DNA of 64,000 nt from assembly GCA_963782045.1 (NCBI GenBank), contig CAWAIR010000010.1, positions 62,001 to 126,000 of the forward strand, read 5' to 3'. The DNA comes from CAVSRC01 sp963782045. GTDB lineage: Bacteria; Pseudomonadota; Alphaproteobacteria; Rhizobiales; Kaistiaceae. Below, one piece after another: positions 1 to 8,757 of the stretch. Numbering within the stretch: position 1 is the stretch's first letter; every line of letters begins with the position of its first letter. The translations under genes and the position numbers were made by a program. The notes under the pieces were generated by a model. The model was not told the DNA's origin. It made no database searches and saw nothing but the letters and a program-made list of their open reading frames with translations.

Positions 1-915
1 GCCGTGCGGGCGGCCGAAGTCGGGTGCCGCGGTCTCCTGGCCGGCGGCGATGATGCCGCGGCGGATGGCGCGCGTGCGGGTGAACAGGTCGAACAGCTTG
101 TCGCCCTCGCCGTAGCGGATGAGCCGCTGCAGCGCGGTCAGGTCCTCCATGAAGCGGCCGAGCATTTCCAGCACCGCTTCGCGATTGTTGAGGAAGACGT
201 CGCGCCACATGGTCGGGTCGGAGGCGGCGATGCGGGTGAAGTCGCGGAAGCCGCCGGCGGAGAACTTCATCACCTCCGACTGGGTGACGGTCTCCAGGTC
301 GGCGGCGGTGCCGACGATATTGTAGGCGATCAGATGCGGCACGTGACTGGTGATGGCGAGCACCAGATCGTGGTGCCCGGCCTCCATCACCTCGACATTG
401 GAGCCCATTCGCCGCCAGAAATCGTGCATCGCGGCGACCGCCTCCTCGTCCGCCCCCTTGGGCGGGGTGAGGATGCACCAGCGGTTCTGGAACAATTCGG
501 CAAAGCCGGCGTCGGGACCGGAATATTCCGTGCCGGCGACGGGATGCGCCGGCACGAAATGGACGCCCTCGGGAAGATGGGGATGCACCTGGGCGATGAC
601 CGAGGCCTTGACCGAACCGACGTCGGAGACGGTGGCGCCGGATTTCAGCGAACCGGCGATGGTTTTCGCCACGGCACCGCAGACGCCGACCGGCGTGCAC
701 AGGATGACGCAGTCGGCGTCGCGCGCGGCCTCCGCCGGGTCGGCATGGTAGCTGTCGCCGAGGGAAAGCTCCTCGGCGCGGGCGAGCGTCGTGGCGCTCC
801 GCGTCGAGATGGCGATGTGGTTCACTAGGCCGCCGCGCCGGGCTGCGAGCGCGATCGACGCGCCGATGAGGCCGATGCCGATCAGCGCCAGGCGTTGGAA
901 GATGGGTTCAGACAT
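1..915 (-). CDS. tyrC: Prephenate dehydrogenase (partial, runs off left edge)
   Basis: Oxidises prephenate (or arogenate) with NAD(P) in cytosolic tyrosine synthesis. The start ATG is at 913-915 on the minus strand and 305 codons are visible before the window edge, so the C-terminus is missing. An N-terminal Rossmann motif GIGLIG is near residues 13-18, and HPVAGTEYSG, typical of this family, lies mid-protein. It lies downstream of hisC on the same strand, an arrangement common in Hyphomicrobiales and consistent with one transcript. NAD versus NADP and prephenate versus arogenate cannot be decided. Confidence 0.9.
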   Translation of the reverse strand, partial: MSEPIFQRLALIGIGLIGASIALAARRGGLVNHIAISTRSATTLARAEELSLGDSYHADPAEAARDADCVILCTPVGVCGAVAKTIAGSLKSGATVSDVGSVKASVIAQVHPHLPEGVHFVPAHPVAGTEYSGPDAGFAELFQNRWCILTPPKGADEEAVAAMHDFWRRMGSNVEVMEAGHHDLVLAITSHVPHLIAYNIVGTAADLETVTQSEVMKFSAGGFRDFTRIAASDPTMWRDVFLNNREAVLEMLGRFMEDLTALQRLIRYGEGDKLFDLFTRTRAIRRGIIAAGQETAAPDFGRPHG

Positions 916-1035
916 TGTCCCGCGCCCTTTCGGGCGAGTGAGATGGCGCGGCTGTGTTTGCCGCAAAGGCGGCGGAGCTTGGCGAGGCGAGGCCGAGCCT
1001 GGCGCAACCAGAAAGGGGTAATGGAAAGCCCATGC

Positions 1036-1085
1036 CCTCACCCCTCACCCTGTCCGTCTCCCGCTAGGGGAGAGGGGACCATGCG
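1036..1085. repeat. Palindromic intergenic repeat
   Basis: A short G/C-rich stretch between hisC and tyrC with runs of CCCTCACCC and a hairpin of the form TCTCCCGCTAGGGGAGA. The same motif style recurs near 19270, 21515, 22200-22400, 26816, 29655 and 40250. This fits a dispersed REP-like family; its role is unknown. Confidence 0.6.
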
Positions 1086-1115
1086 GCAGGTCACAGCTTC
1101 CATTTCAACCGTCCG

Positions 1116-2216
1116 TCACTTTGCCAGGAACTCCCCGAGGGCGGCGATCACTGCCTCGTTGGCCTCCGCCGAGCCGATGGTCATGCGCAGCGCATTCGGC
1201 AGGCCGTAGGTCTCGACGCGGCGGAGCACCAGGCCGCGCTTCGACAGGAAGGCGTCGGCATCGGCCGCATGCTTGCCGCGCGTCTCGGGGAAGTGGATCA
1301 GGATGAAGTTGCCGACGCTCGGCGTCACCGTCAGGCCGAGACCGGTGAGCGCTTCGCTGACCTTGGGCAGCCACAGCGCGTTGTGCTCGGCAGCGCGGGC
1401 AAGGTGCTCGCTGTCGCCCATCGCTGCCGCACCGGCCGCGATCGCCGCCGCCGACAGGTTGAACGGCCCGCGGATGCGGTTGAGCGCGTCGATCACCGGC
1501 GCCGGCCCGTAGCCCCAGCCGATCCTGAGGCTCGCCAGCCCGTAGATCTTCGAGAACGTGCGCGTCATCACCACGTTCGGCGCGCTGCCGGCGAGCTCGA
1601 TGCCGCTCTCGTAGTCGTTGCGGCGCACGTATTCGGCATAGGCGGCGTCGAGCACAAGCAGCACCCGCGAGGGGAGGGCCGCGTGCAGCCGGCGCACCTC
1701 GCTGAACGGGATGTAGGTCCCCGTCGGATTGTTGGGGTTGGCGAGGAAGACGATACGCGTCCGCTCGTTCACCAGCGCGAGCATGGCGTCGACGTCGGCG
1801 GTGAAATCCGTCTCCGGCGCCACCACCGGTGTCGCCCCCATCGCCCGGATGACGATCGGATAGACCAGGAAGCCGTGTTCGGTGTGGATCGCCTCGTCGC
1901 CGGGGGCGAGATAGGCGTTGGCAATCAGGTGCAGCACCTCGTCCGAGCCGGCGCCACAGACGATCCGCTCCGGGTTGAGGCCGTGGGCGGCGGCGATGGC
2001 ATCGCGGAGCGCCGTCGAGGCACCGTCCGGGTAATGCTCCAGCCGGTCGGCCACCGACTTGAAGGCGGCGATGGCGGCGGGGCTGGCCCCCAGCGGCGTC
2101 TCGTTCGACGACAGCTTGTGGAGCTTGGCACCGCCGGTCGCCGTGGACTTGCCGGGGACATATGGCGCGATGTCGAGCACGCCCTGGTGCGGCATCGGCG
2201 CTGTCGGCGCGCTCAT
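1116..2216 (-). CDS. hisC: Histidinol-phosphate aminotransferase
   Basis: PLP-dependent class I/II aminotransferase of 366 residues, the usual HisC length. It converts imidazole-acetol phosphate and glutamate to histidinol phosphate; related enzymes also act on aromatic keto acids, which would fit the tyrC neighbour. Visible motifs are SSNETPLGASP near the N-terminus, NPNNPTGTY, the LDAAYAEY aspartate segment and FSKIYGLASLRIGWGYG with the PLP-binding lysine. The start MSAPTAPMPHQGVLDIAPYV matches the family start. It is divergent from metX, with about 170 bp between them. Confidence 0.93.
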   Translation of the reverse strand: MSAPTAPMPHQGVLDIAPYVPGKSTATGGAKLHKLSSNETPLGASPAAIAAFKSVADRLEHYPDGASTALRDAIAAAHGLNPERIVCGAGSDEVLHLIANAYLAPGDEAIHTEHGFLVYPIVIRAMGATPVVAPETDFTADVDAMLALVNERTRIVFLANPNNPTGTYIPFSEVRRLHAALPSRVLLVLDAAYAEYVRRNDYESGIELAGSAPNVVMTRTFSKIYGLASLRIGWGYGPAPVIDALNRIRGPFNLSAAAIAAGAAAMGDSEHLARAAEHNALWLPKVSEALTGLGLTVTPSVGNFILIHFPETRGKHAADADAFLSKRGLVLRRVETYGLPNALRMTIGSAEANEAVIAALGEFLAK

Positions 2217-2385
2217 CGGAATGGCTCCTGGGTGCGGTTTGGCTGGCCGCCGGCCGGGGCGGCCGGCGCGGCAGACTCATAGGCAAGGAACCCGCTGAAA
2301 TCAAAGAAAACGTTGACAGCGGCGGGGGTGCCTCCTAGCTATCGCCCACTTTTCCGGCAAAGCACCAGAACGTCCCGCGGCAGCC

Positions 2386-3591
2386 ATGGCGACGACCCAG
2401 CTCCCCGATTCCGACAAGGCTCGCGCCACGGGCCGGGCGGGCGCCGCCCGCGACGAAGCCGAGAACCCGTCGAGCCTGGTCGCCACGTTCGGTCCCGACC
2501 AGCCGCTGGCGCTCGATTCGGGCCACAGCCTCGATCACCTGCAGATCGCCTACCAGACCTACGGCACCCTCAACGAGGAGCGCTCCAACGCCATCCTCGT
2601 CTGCCACGCGCTCACCGGCGACCAGCACGTCGCCAACGACAACCCGGTGACCGGCAAGCCCGGCTGGTGGAGCCTGATGGTCGGTCCCGGCAAGCCGATC
2701 GACACCGACCGCTATTTCGTCATCTGCTCCAACGTGGTCGGCGGCTGCATGGGCACCACCGGCCCGGCCTCGACCAACCCGGCGACCGGCCGCGCCTACG
2801 GCCTCGACCTGCCGGTGATCACCGTGCGCGACATGGTGCGCGCCCAGGCGATGCTCATCGACCGGCTGGGCATCGACACGCTGTTCTCGGTCGCCGGCGG
2901 TTCGCTCGGCGGCATGCAGGTGCTGCAATGGGCGGCGGCCTACCCCGAGCGCGTCTACTCGGCGCTGCCGATTGCCACCGGCGCCCGCCACTCCTCGCAG
3001 AACATCGCCTTCCATGAGGTCGGCCGCCAGGCGGTGATGGCCGATACCGACTGGCGCGGCGGCCGCTACATCGATGTCGGCGTCAGCCCGCGTAAGGGGC
3101 TGGCGGTGGCGCGCATGGCGGCTCACGTCACCTACCTGTCGGAGGAGGCGCTGCACCGCAAGTTCGGCCGCAACCTGCAGGACCGCGACAAGCCGACCTT
3201 CGGCTTCGACGCGGATTTCCAGATCGAATCCTATCTCCGCCATCAGGGCTCGACCTTCGTCGACCGCTTCGACGCCAACGCCTATCTCTACATGACGCGG
3301 GCGATGGACTATTTCGACCTCGCCGCCGATTACGGCGGGCGGCTGGCCAACGCCTTCCTCGGCACCAAAACGCGCTTCTGCGTCATCTCGTTCACCTCCG
3401 ACTGGCTGTTCCCGACGATCGAGAACAAGGCGGTGGTGCGGGCGCTGAACGCCGCCGGCGCCAGCGTCTCCTTCGTCGAGATCGAGACCGACCGCGGCCA
3501 CGATTCCTTCCTGCTCGACGAGCCGCTGCTGCTGTCGACGGTCAGCGGCTTCCTGTCGGCGGCGGCAAGCGCCCGGGGCATTGCGAAATGA
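2386..3591 (+). CDS. metX: Homoserine O-acetyltransferase
   Basis: Alpha/beta-hydrolase of 401 residues that acylates L-homoserine for methionine synthesis. The nucleophile elbow is GGSLGGMQ, the acid is in FTSDWLFP and the histidine in TDRGHDSF. The first 30 or so residues are low-complexity and may not be structured. The metW start overlaps its stop by four bases (ATGA), so the two are translationally coupled, the classic metX-metW arrangement in Alphaproteobacteria. Acetyl- versus succinyl-CoA preference cannot be read with certainty. Confidence 0.93.
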   Translation: MATTQLPDSDKARATGRAGAARDEAENPSSLVATFGPDQPLALDSGHSLDHLQIAYQTYGTLNEERSNAILVCHALTGDQHVANDNPVTGKPGWWSLMVGPGKPIDTDRYFVICSNVVGGCMGTTGPASTNPATGRAYGLDLPVITVRDMVRAQAMLIDRLGIDTLFSVAGGSLGGMQVLQWAAAYPERVYSALPIATGARHSSQNIAFHEVGRQAVMADTDWRGGRYIDVGVSPRKGLAVARMAAHVTYLSEEALHRKFGRNLQDRDKPTFGFDADFQIESYLRHQGSTFVDRFDANAYLYMTRAMDYFDLAADYGGRLANAFLGTKTRFCVISFTSDWLFPTIENKAVVRALNAAGASVSFVEIETDRGHDSFLLDEPLLLSTVSGFLSAAASARGIAK

Positions 3592-4220
3592 ACGCGCCTC
3601 TCAACGGCCTTGCCAACGGCACCAGCCGCGTCGACCTCATCGCCATCGCCGAGCTGGTGACGCCGGGCAGCCGCGTTCTCGACATCGGCTGCGGCGACGG
3701 CCAGTTGCTCAAGCTGCTCGAGGCCACCCGCGGCGTCGACGGCCGCGGCATCGAGTTGAGCCAGAAGGGCGTCAACGAGAGCGTCGCCCGCGGCCTGTCG
3801 GTGGTCCAGGGCGACGCCGACACCGACCTTGTCGACTATCCCGACGACGGCTTCGATTTCGTCATCCTGTCGCAGACGCTGCAGGCCACCCACCGGCCGC
3901 GCCACGTCATCGAACAGATGCTCAGGATCGGCGAGAAGGCGATCGTGACCTTCCCCAATTTCGGCCATTGGCGGGTGCGCACCATCCTCGGCTTCTCCGG
4001 GCGCATGCCGGTGACCCGCCACCTGCCGGAAAGCTGGTACGCCACGCCCAACATCCACTTCTGCACGATCCGCGATTTCATCGCGCTCTGCCGCGAGGTC
4101 AACGCCCATGTCGAGCAGTCGATGGTGCTGAACCGCCAGGGGACCCGCATCGGCCCGCGGGCACCGTTGTGGTTCCTCAACCTCTACGGCCAGCAGGCCG
4201 TCTTCCTGCTCAGCCGCTGA
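3588..4220 (+). CDS. metW: Methionine biosynthesis protein MetW
   Basis: Class I SAM-dependent methyltransferase fold, 210 residues, with motif I VLDIGCGDGQLLKLLE. MetW is found next to metX and is needed for, or stimulates, homoserine acylation in several proteobacteria; its own substrate is not settled. It overlaps metX by four bases. The region after the stop can form a GC-rich hairpin (about 4229-4255), but no clear T-run was seen. Confidence 0.92.
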   Translation: MNAPLNGLANGTSRVDLIAIAELVTPGSRVLDIGCGDGQLLKLLEATRGVDGRGIELSQKGVNESVARGLSVVQGDADTDLVDYPDDGFDFVILSQTLQATHRPRHVIEQMLRIGEKAIVTFPNFGHWRVRTILGFSGRMPVTRHLPESWYATPNIHFCTIRDFIALCREVNAHVEQSMVLNRQGTRIGPRAPLWFLNLYGQQAVFLLSR

Positions 4221-4283
4221 AAACCAAACGGGCCGCCGTTGCCGGCGACCCGTCCGATAGCGCCCGAAGGCTCGGCTGCGGCG

Positions 4284-4820
4284 TCAGCCCTGCTTGCGCA
4301 GCCTGATCGCGACCCGCTGCACCGAGGTGTTGGTGTCGCGTCCGGGGACCATGGTGACCGATTGGCTGTTGCCCCGCGTGACCAGATCCATGGTCGCGGA
4401 GAAGGCAGAGCCTTTCAGCACGACGCGCACGCGGCCGGCGTTGGCGCTGCCGGCAACCGATCCTCTGACGTTGTTCTTGAGCTCCTCCCAGTAGCCCGAC
4501 AGCGTGCCGCCCGAGTGGTCGACATAGGTGTTGACCCTGAAGTCGTAGCTGGGACTTGAGCAGTTGATGTGTTGCTGGAGGTTGTTGTCGTCGTCCTTGA
4601 CGATGTACTGCGCCGTGCAGCGCATGCGCTCCTTGGTGCCGGAATCGAGGCTCACCGTGCCCGAGCCCGACCATGAGCCGTCGAAGCCGCCGAATGGCCC
4701 GCCGGCCAGTGCCGCGCTGGTGGTAACCATGCCGAACAGGCCGGCAAAAGCCAGCGCCATGCCCGCTCGCTTCAACGGGCCGCACGCCCGCGGAGCCGTC
4801 GCAACAATGGTGTCGATCAT
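4284..4820 (-). CDS. Conserved exported protein of unknown function
   Basis: About 178 residues from the ATG at 4820 (MIDTIVATAPRACG). A longer reading frame begins at 4901, but the later start places a basic region and hydrophobic segment (MALAFAGLFGMVTTSAALAG) as a signal peptide. The mature part begins FDGSWSGSGTVSLDSG and has cysteines in RMRCTAQY and HINCSSPS that could form a disulfide. It resembles small secreted beta-rich proteins of rhizobia. I do not recognise a function. It is convergent with metW. Confidence 0.7.
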   Translation of the reverse strand: MIDTIVATAPRACGPLKRAGMALAFAGLFGMVTTSAALAGGPFGGFDGSWSGSGTVSLDSGTKERMRCTAQYIVKDDDNNLQQHINCSSPSYDFRVNTYVDHSGGTLSGYWEELKNNVRGSVAGSANAGRVRVVLKGSAFSATMDLVTRGNSQSVTMVPGRDTNTSVQRVAIRLRKQG

Positions 4821-5033
4821 TCTGCCATCCTCAGAAGTCTGACAATCTTGATGAAAATCGCAGCCATACCGGCACACGGCCTGCGACGTTGCTGTTCCCA
4901 TACCATCGAAGCCGCTGCTTTACAGCCGCCCCGACGCCCGAATTCCACGACCTGTGGCCTGCAAGACGCAACCTGCTGAACAGGCCGGAAATATGACCTG
5001 TCAAACCACAAAATGTCACCCCCCGCTGTGGCG

Positions 5034-5861
5034 TCAGACACAGGCGAGCCTCAGGCCTGGCAGCGGCAGGCCCTCAACCTCCGTCGACCAGACCTCGCCC
5101 GGGCGCATCGGGAAGGCCCGCGTCACCGTGCCGGTGGTGACGATCTCGCCGGAAACCAGCCGCTCCCCGGACATCGCTGCGAGCCCGCGGACGAAATGCA
5201 GGAGCGCCGAAAGCGGGCTGTCGAGCACGTTCGCCCCCTGCCCCCAGTCCACGAACACACCGTCGCGGGAGAGCACGATCTCGAAGGCCGAGAGCGCCTT
5301 CAGCCAGCGTGTCCTGGCCGCCGCATCGGCAATCGTGGTGAATGGTCCGACAAACAGGCGGCCGTGGAGCGCGAACGCCGCCACCGTATCCGCCGCGCGG
5401 AAGCGCCAGGCCGGGAACAACGACTGGACGACCTCGAAACCGTGGGCGACGCCATCGATGCAGCCGGCGAGCGCCGCTTCGTCCATCGCCGGATCGGGGG
5501 TTGCCGCCATGCGGAAGACGATTTCCGGCTCGATGCACGGCTCGGCCAGCGGCGCCAGGACACAGCGGACCGGGGCCGGCGGCGCGGCCATCGCCACCGT
5601 CGTCGAATAGACCGGCCCCCAGATCGGCGCATGCACGTCGTATTCGTCCCAGATCGTCCGGTTGGTGAAGCCGATCTCCCAGCCGAGCCGCCTTTCGCCG
5701 CGCGCTTCCCGGCGGCGGGCGATCTCGGCCCCCACCCGATAGGCCTCGGCCAGCGAGAATTCCGGCCGCTCGTCGGTGATCGGCCACATCGCCCGCGCCG
5801 CATCGCCCGCGGCCATGATCCGGCCGGCGATATCGTCGAAACTGGCGGTTGCCCCGTTCAT
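5034..5861 (-). CDS. 2-keto-4-pentenoate hydratase-like protein (MhpD family)
   Basis: 275 residues from MNGATASFDDIAGRI. The fold is that of fumarylacetoacetase-like hydratases and decarboxylases. Metal-site acidic residues appear in CIEPEIVFRMA, and the C-terminal stretch GEIVTTGTVTRAFPM with PGEVWSTEV is typical of the family. These enzymes hydrate 2-hydroxypenta-2,4-dienoates, but no other aromatic-catabolism genes are nearby, so the substrate is unknown. Its start overlaps the stop of the upstream methyltransferase by four bases. A frame extension upstream to 6485 is a shadow of that methyltransferase. Confidence 0.8.
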   Translation of the reverse strand: MNGATASFDDIAGRIMAAGDAARAMWPITDERPEFSLAEAYRVGAEIARRREARGERRLGWEIGFTNRTIWDEYDVHAPIWGPVYSTTVAMAAPPAPVRCVLAPLAEPCIEPEIVFRMAATPDPAMDEAALAGCIDGVAHGFEVVQSLFPAWRFRAADTVAAFALHGRLFVGPFTTIADAAARTRWLKALSAFEIVLSRDGVFVDWGQGANVLDSPLSALLHFVRGLAAMSGERLVSGEIVTTGTVTRAFPMRPGEVWSTEVEGLPLPGLRLACV

Positions 5862-6598
5862 CGGGCCGGCGAGGCGGCGCCCGGCGGGATCAGCGCGGGG
5901 CGCAGCGCCGACCTCAGCCGGCTGCGCCGGTCGCGCACCGCCACGCCCTGATAAAGCTGCTTGGTTGCCTCCACGATGATGACGCCGGCAAAGGCCGGCC
6001 ACAGGGTGCGGCCGATCCGCTCCCAGGTCACGCCGCTCCCCAGCCACGGTGCCGACAGCGGCAGCACGGCCAGCGCCTCCGACCAGCCGATCGGCGAGAG
6101 CTGGGCGTCGCGCAGCAACCCGGTGAGCTGGCCGCTGCCATAAGGCTGGCCGTGGCCGAAGGGCGTTCTCTCGCTGCGCGCCCAGATGCCGGCGCGATTG
6201 GGCACCACCAGGATGACCCGGCCGCCCGGCGCCAGCACGCGCCAGATCTCGCGCAGATGGTCGCGCGGGCTGGCGGCCATCTCCAGGCAGTGGACGATGA
6301 GCGCCCGGTCGACGCAGGCGTCGGGCAGCGGCAGCGCGTCGTCCTCGACCAGCGCCGCCCGGTTCGGCCCCTCCATCGGCCACGTCACCACCCCCTGCGC
6401 CGCCGGCATCAGCGCCAGCACGCGCTCGGCGTCGGCGGCGAGGCTGCCCAGATAGGGCGTGGCATAGCCCATGCCGAGCACGCACTCGCCCTTGAGCGTC
6501 GGCCAGCGCTTGACGAGCCGCCGGCCGATGAGGTGACGCGCCACCATGCCCAGGCGGCTGGCATAGAAGGCGCGGAGGTCCACCACGTCGAGGTACAT
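5858..6598 (-). CDS. Class I SAM-dependent methyltransferase
   Basis: 246 residues from MYLDVVDLRAFYASRLG; an ATG nine bases earlier (6607) is also possible. A Methyltransf_11-like core is visible: ALVEDDALPLPDACVDRAL (motif II/III region), then LREIWRVLAPGGRVILVVPN (post-motif). The following segment GIWARSERTPFGHGQPY is common in rhizobial homologues. Substrate unknown. Translationally coupled (ATGA) to the hydratase downstream and divergent from gloB, with about 100 bp between. Confidence 0.85.
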   Translation of the reverse strand: MYLDVVDLRAFYASRLGMVARHLIGRRLVKRWPTLKGECVLGMGYATPYLGSLAADAERVLALMPAAQGVVTWPMEGPNRAALVEDDALPLPDACVDRALIVHCLEMAASPRDHLREIWRVLAPGGRVILVVPNRAGIWARSERTPFGHGQPYGSGQLTGLLRDAQLSPIGWSEALAVLPLSAPWLGSGVTWERIGRTLWPAFAGVIIVEATKQLYQGVAVRDRRSRLRSALRPALIPPGAASPAR

Positions 6599-6700
6599 GG
6601 GCCCCATCGTACCAGAGGCGGGTAGCCGTGCGCGACGACCGATGCTAGGTCAGTTGGCAGGTCGAACGGACCGCCACCCCAGCAGTGAAGCGAGGCAGCC

Positions 6701-7471
6701 ATGGCTCTCGGAATTGAGCAATTCACCTGCCGTTCGGACAATTTCGGCGTTCTCATCCACGATCCGGCCTCGGGCCTCACCGCCGCCATCGACGCGCCGG
6801 AGGAGGCCCCGATCCGCGCCGTGCTCAAGGAAAAGGGCTGGCGCCTCGACTACATCTTCACCACCCACCACCACGCCGACCACGTCGAGGGCAACGCCGG
6901 GCTCAAGGTTGATTTCGGCTGCTCGATCGTCGGCCCGGCTGCCGAGGCCGACAGGATTCCCGGCATCGACAGCCAGGTCGGCGATGGCGACAGCTTCCAT
7001 TTCGGCGACATCGAGGTGCGCGTCATCGCCACGCCCGGCCACACGCTCGGCCATGTCAGCTACTGGCTGCCGACCGAATCCGTCGCCTTCACCGCCGATA
7101 CGCTGTTCGCCATGGGCTGCGGCCGTGTCTTCGAGGGGACGCCGGAGATGATGTTCGCCTCGCTCGGCAAGCTCAGCGCCCTGCCCGACCAGACGACGAT
7201 CTATTGCGGCCACGAATACACCGAGGCCAATGCGCGCTTCGCGCTGACCGTCGACCCGGACAACGCCGAGCTCCGGCAGCGCTATGACGCGGTGAAGGCG
7301 CTGCGCGCGGAGGGCAAGGCAACGCTGCCGACGACCATCTCCCTGGAGAAGCAGACCAACCCCTATTTCCGCGTCGACGACCCCGCCATCCGCAAGCTGC
7401 TCGGCATGGAGCGGGCGGCGCCGGCGGCGGTCTTCGCCGAAATCCGCAAGCGCAAGGACAATTTTCGGTGA
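6701..7471 (+). CDS. gloB: Hydroxyacylglutathione hydrolase (glyoxalase II)
   Basis: Metallo-beta-lactamase fold enzyme of 256 residues that hydrolyses S-lactoylglutathione in methylglyoxal detoxification. The zinc-binding signature THHHADH is at residues 55-61; further ligands are in TPGHTLGH, TADTLFAMGCG and YCGHEYT. The C-terminal FRVDDPAIRK segment is typical of the glutathione-binding domain. Its stop overlaps the next gene's GTG start (GTGA), so the pair is coupled. Confidence 0.94.
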   Translation: MALGIEQFTCRSDNFGVLIHDPASGLTAAIDAPEEAPIRAVLKEKGWRLDYIFTTHHHADHVEGNAGLKVDFGCSIVGPAAEADRIPGIDSQVGDGDSFHFGDIEVRVIATPGHTLGHVSYWLPTESVAFTADTLFAMGCGRVFEGTPEMMFASLGKLSALPDQTTIYCGHEYTEANARFALTVDPDNAELRQRYDAVKALRAEGKATLPTTISLEKQTNPYFRVDDPAIRKLLGMERAAPAAVFAEIRKRKDNFR

Positions 7472-7905
7472 GCCTTGCCGAACTGACCGCCGCCGAGGTC
7501 GCCCGCCGGCTCGACCTCCGGCCGCACCCGGAAGGCGGCTGGTACCGCGAGACCTTCCGCGACGCCGAGCCGAACGACGGCCGTGGCCATTCGACCGCGA
7601 TCTATTACCTGCTTGGCGCCGGCGACCGCTCCCACTGGCATCGCGTCGACGCGGTCGAGGTCTGGCATTACTACGCCGGCGCGCCGCTGCGCTTGAGCCT
7701 CTCCGCCGACGGCGGCAGGGCGGAGCATCACCGCCTCTCCGGCGCCATCGCCGAGGGCGACGCGCCGCAGATGATCGTTCCCCGCCGCTGGTGGCAGAGC
7801 GCCGTCAGCCTCGGCGCCTGGACGCTCACCGGCTGCACCGTCGCGCCCGGCTTCGTCTTCTCCGGCTTCGAGATGGCCCCGCCCGACTTCGCGCCGGGCG
7901 GCTAG
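7468..7905 (+). CDS. DUF985-type cupin protein
   Basis: 145 residues from a GTG overlapping the gloB stop. It starts with HPEGGWYRETFRDAEP and has cupin motif elements SHWHRVDAVEVWHYYAG and VPRRWWQSAVSLGAWTL, the hallmark of the DUF985 cupin family. Family members bind sugars or nucleotide-like ligands in structures, but no firm reaction is assigned. Convergent with the dehalogenase, one base apart. Confidence 0.85.
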   Translation: MSLAELTAAEVARRLDLRPHPEGGWYRETFRDAEPNDGRGHSTAIYYLLGAGDRSHWHRVDAVEVWHYYAGAPLRLSLSADGGRAEHHRLSGAIAEGDAPQMIVPRRWWQSAVSLGAWTLTGCTVAPGFVFSGFEMAPPDFAPGG

Positions 7906-7906
7906 G

Positions 7907-8632
7907 TCACCCGCCGGCCAGCTCCTTGCGGTGGGCCTCGGCGAGCGCGCCCATGCTGGTGAAGCGGAAATCGACGCGCGGCATCTCCTCGGGCTGCATG
8001 GTCGCGCCGAAGCCGCCTTCGGTGTGGCGGCGATGGATCCAGCACGACTTCAGCCCGATTCGGTTGGCCGGCCCATGGTCGTGGAACAGGCTTTCGGCCG
8101 TATGCAGCACGTCGTCCATATCCAGTCCCATGAAGCCGAGCCGGGCGATCATGTATTCGAAATTGGCCAGCGACGGCTTGTAGGAGCCGATGTCCTCGGC
8201 GGTCATGACCGCATCGAAGGTGACGCCGAGTTTCTCGTTGGTGCGTGCGAAGCTGTCGTTGTCGACGTTCGACAGGATGACCAGCTTGTAGTGCTGCTTG
8301 AGGTAGCCGAGCGCCTCGACCGTATCGGGAAAGGCCGGCCAGTCGCCGACCGAGCGGCCGTAGGCGAGGCATTCCTGCCAGGGCGCCGGGGCGCCCCACT
8401 CCTCGCCGAGCCGCTTGTAGACGACGGCGAGCACGTCGCGGTAAAGGCGCGTCGGGGTCTGCACCTGCTGGGCCGATTCGTGCCGGGCATGGGCGGCAAG
8501 GATTTCGTCGCGACCGAGCGGCCGGGCCACCCGAGCGGTCAGCGACGCGAGCGCCGCAATGATGCCGCTCTCCCAGTCGATGAGGGTTCCGTAACAGTCA
8601 AATGTTAGTGTCTTGAAGTCGCTGAGACGCAT
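7907..8632 (-). CDS. Haloacid dehalogenase, type II
   Basis: 241 residues from MRLSDFKTLTFDCYGTLIDWESG; the reading frame extends upstream to 8737, but this ATG fits the family start. HAD motifs: nucleophile Asp in TFDCYGTL, motif II in VILSNVDND, the lysine in YKPSLANFEY and acidic residues near the C-terminus. Such proteins are annotated as (S)-2-haloacid dehalogenases, but many have other small-molecule substrates. No partner gene suggests which. Confidence 0.85.
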   Translation of the reverse strand: MRLSDFKTLTFDCYGTLIDWESGIIAALASLTARVARPLGRDEILAAHARHESAQQVQTPTRLYRDVLAVVYKRLGEEWGAPAPWQECLAYGRSVGDWPAFPDTVEALGYLKQHYKLVILSNVDNDSFARTNEKLGVTFDAVMTAEDIGSYKPSLANFEYMIARLGFMGLDMDDVLHTAESLFHDHGPANRIGLKSCWIHRRHTEGGFGATMQPEEMPRVDFRFTSMGALAEAHRKELAGG

Positions 8633-8757
8633 GACCGAGCCCCAAGTTATGCTGTTTCGGCGGATCTGCAAGCCGCCAGCGGGCGCGGAGCATAAGCTAA
8701 TCCGGGCTGGACGAAACCGCCGTTGGCGAGTAGCCATGGCACCGGCAGAGGAAATGC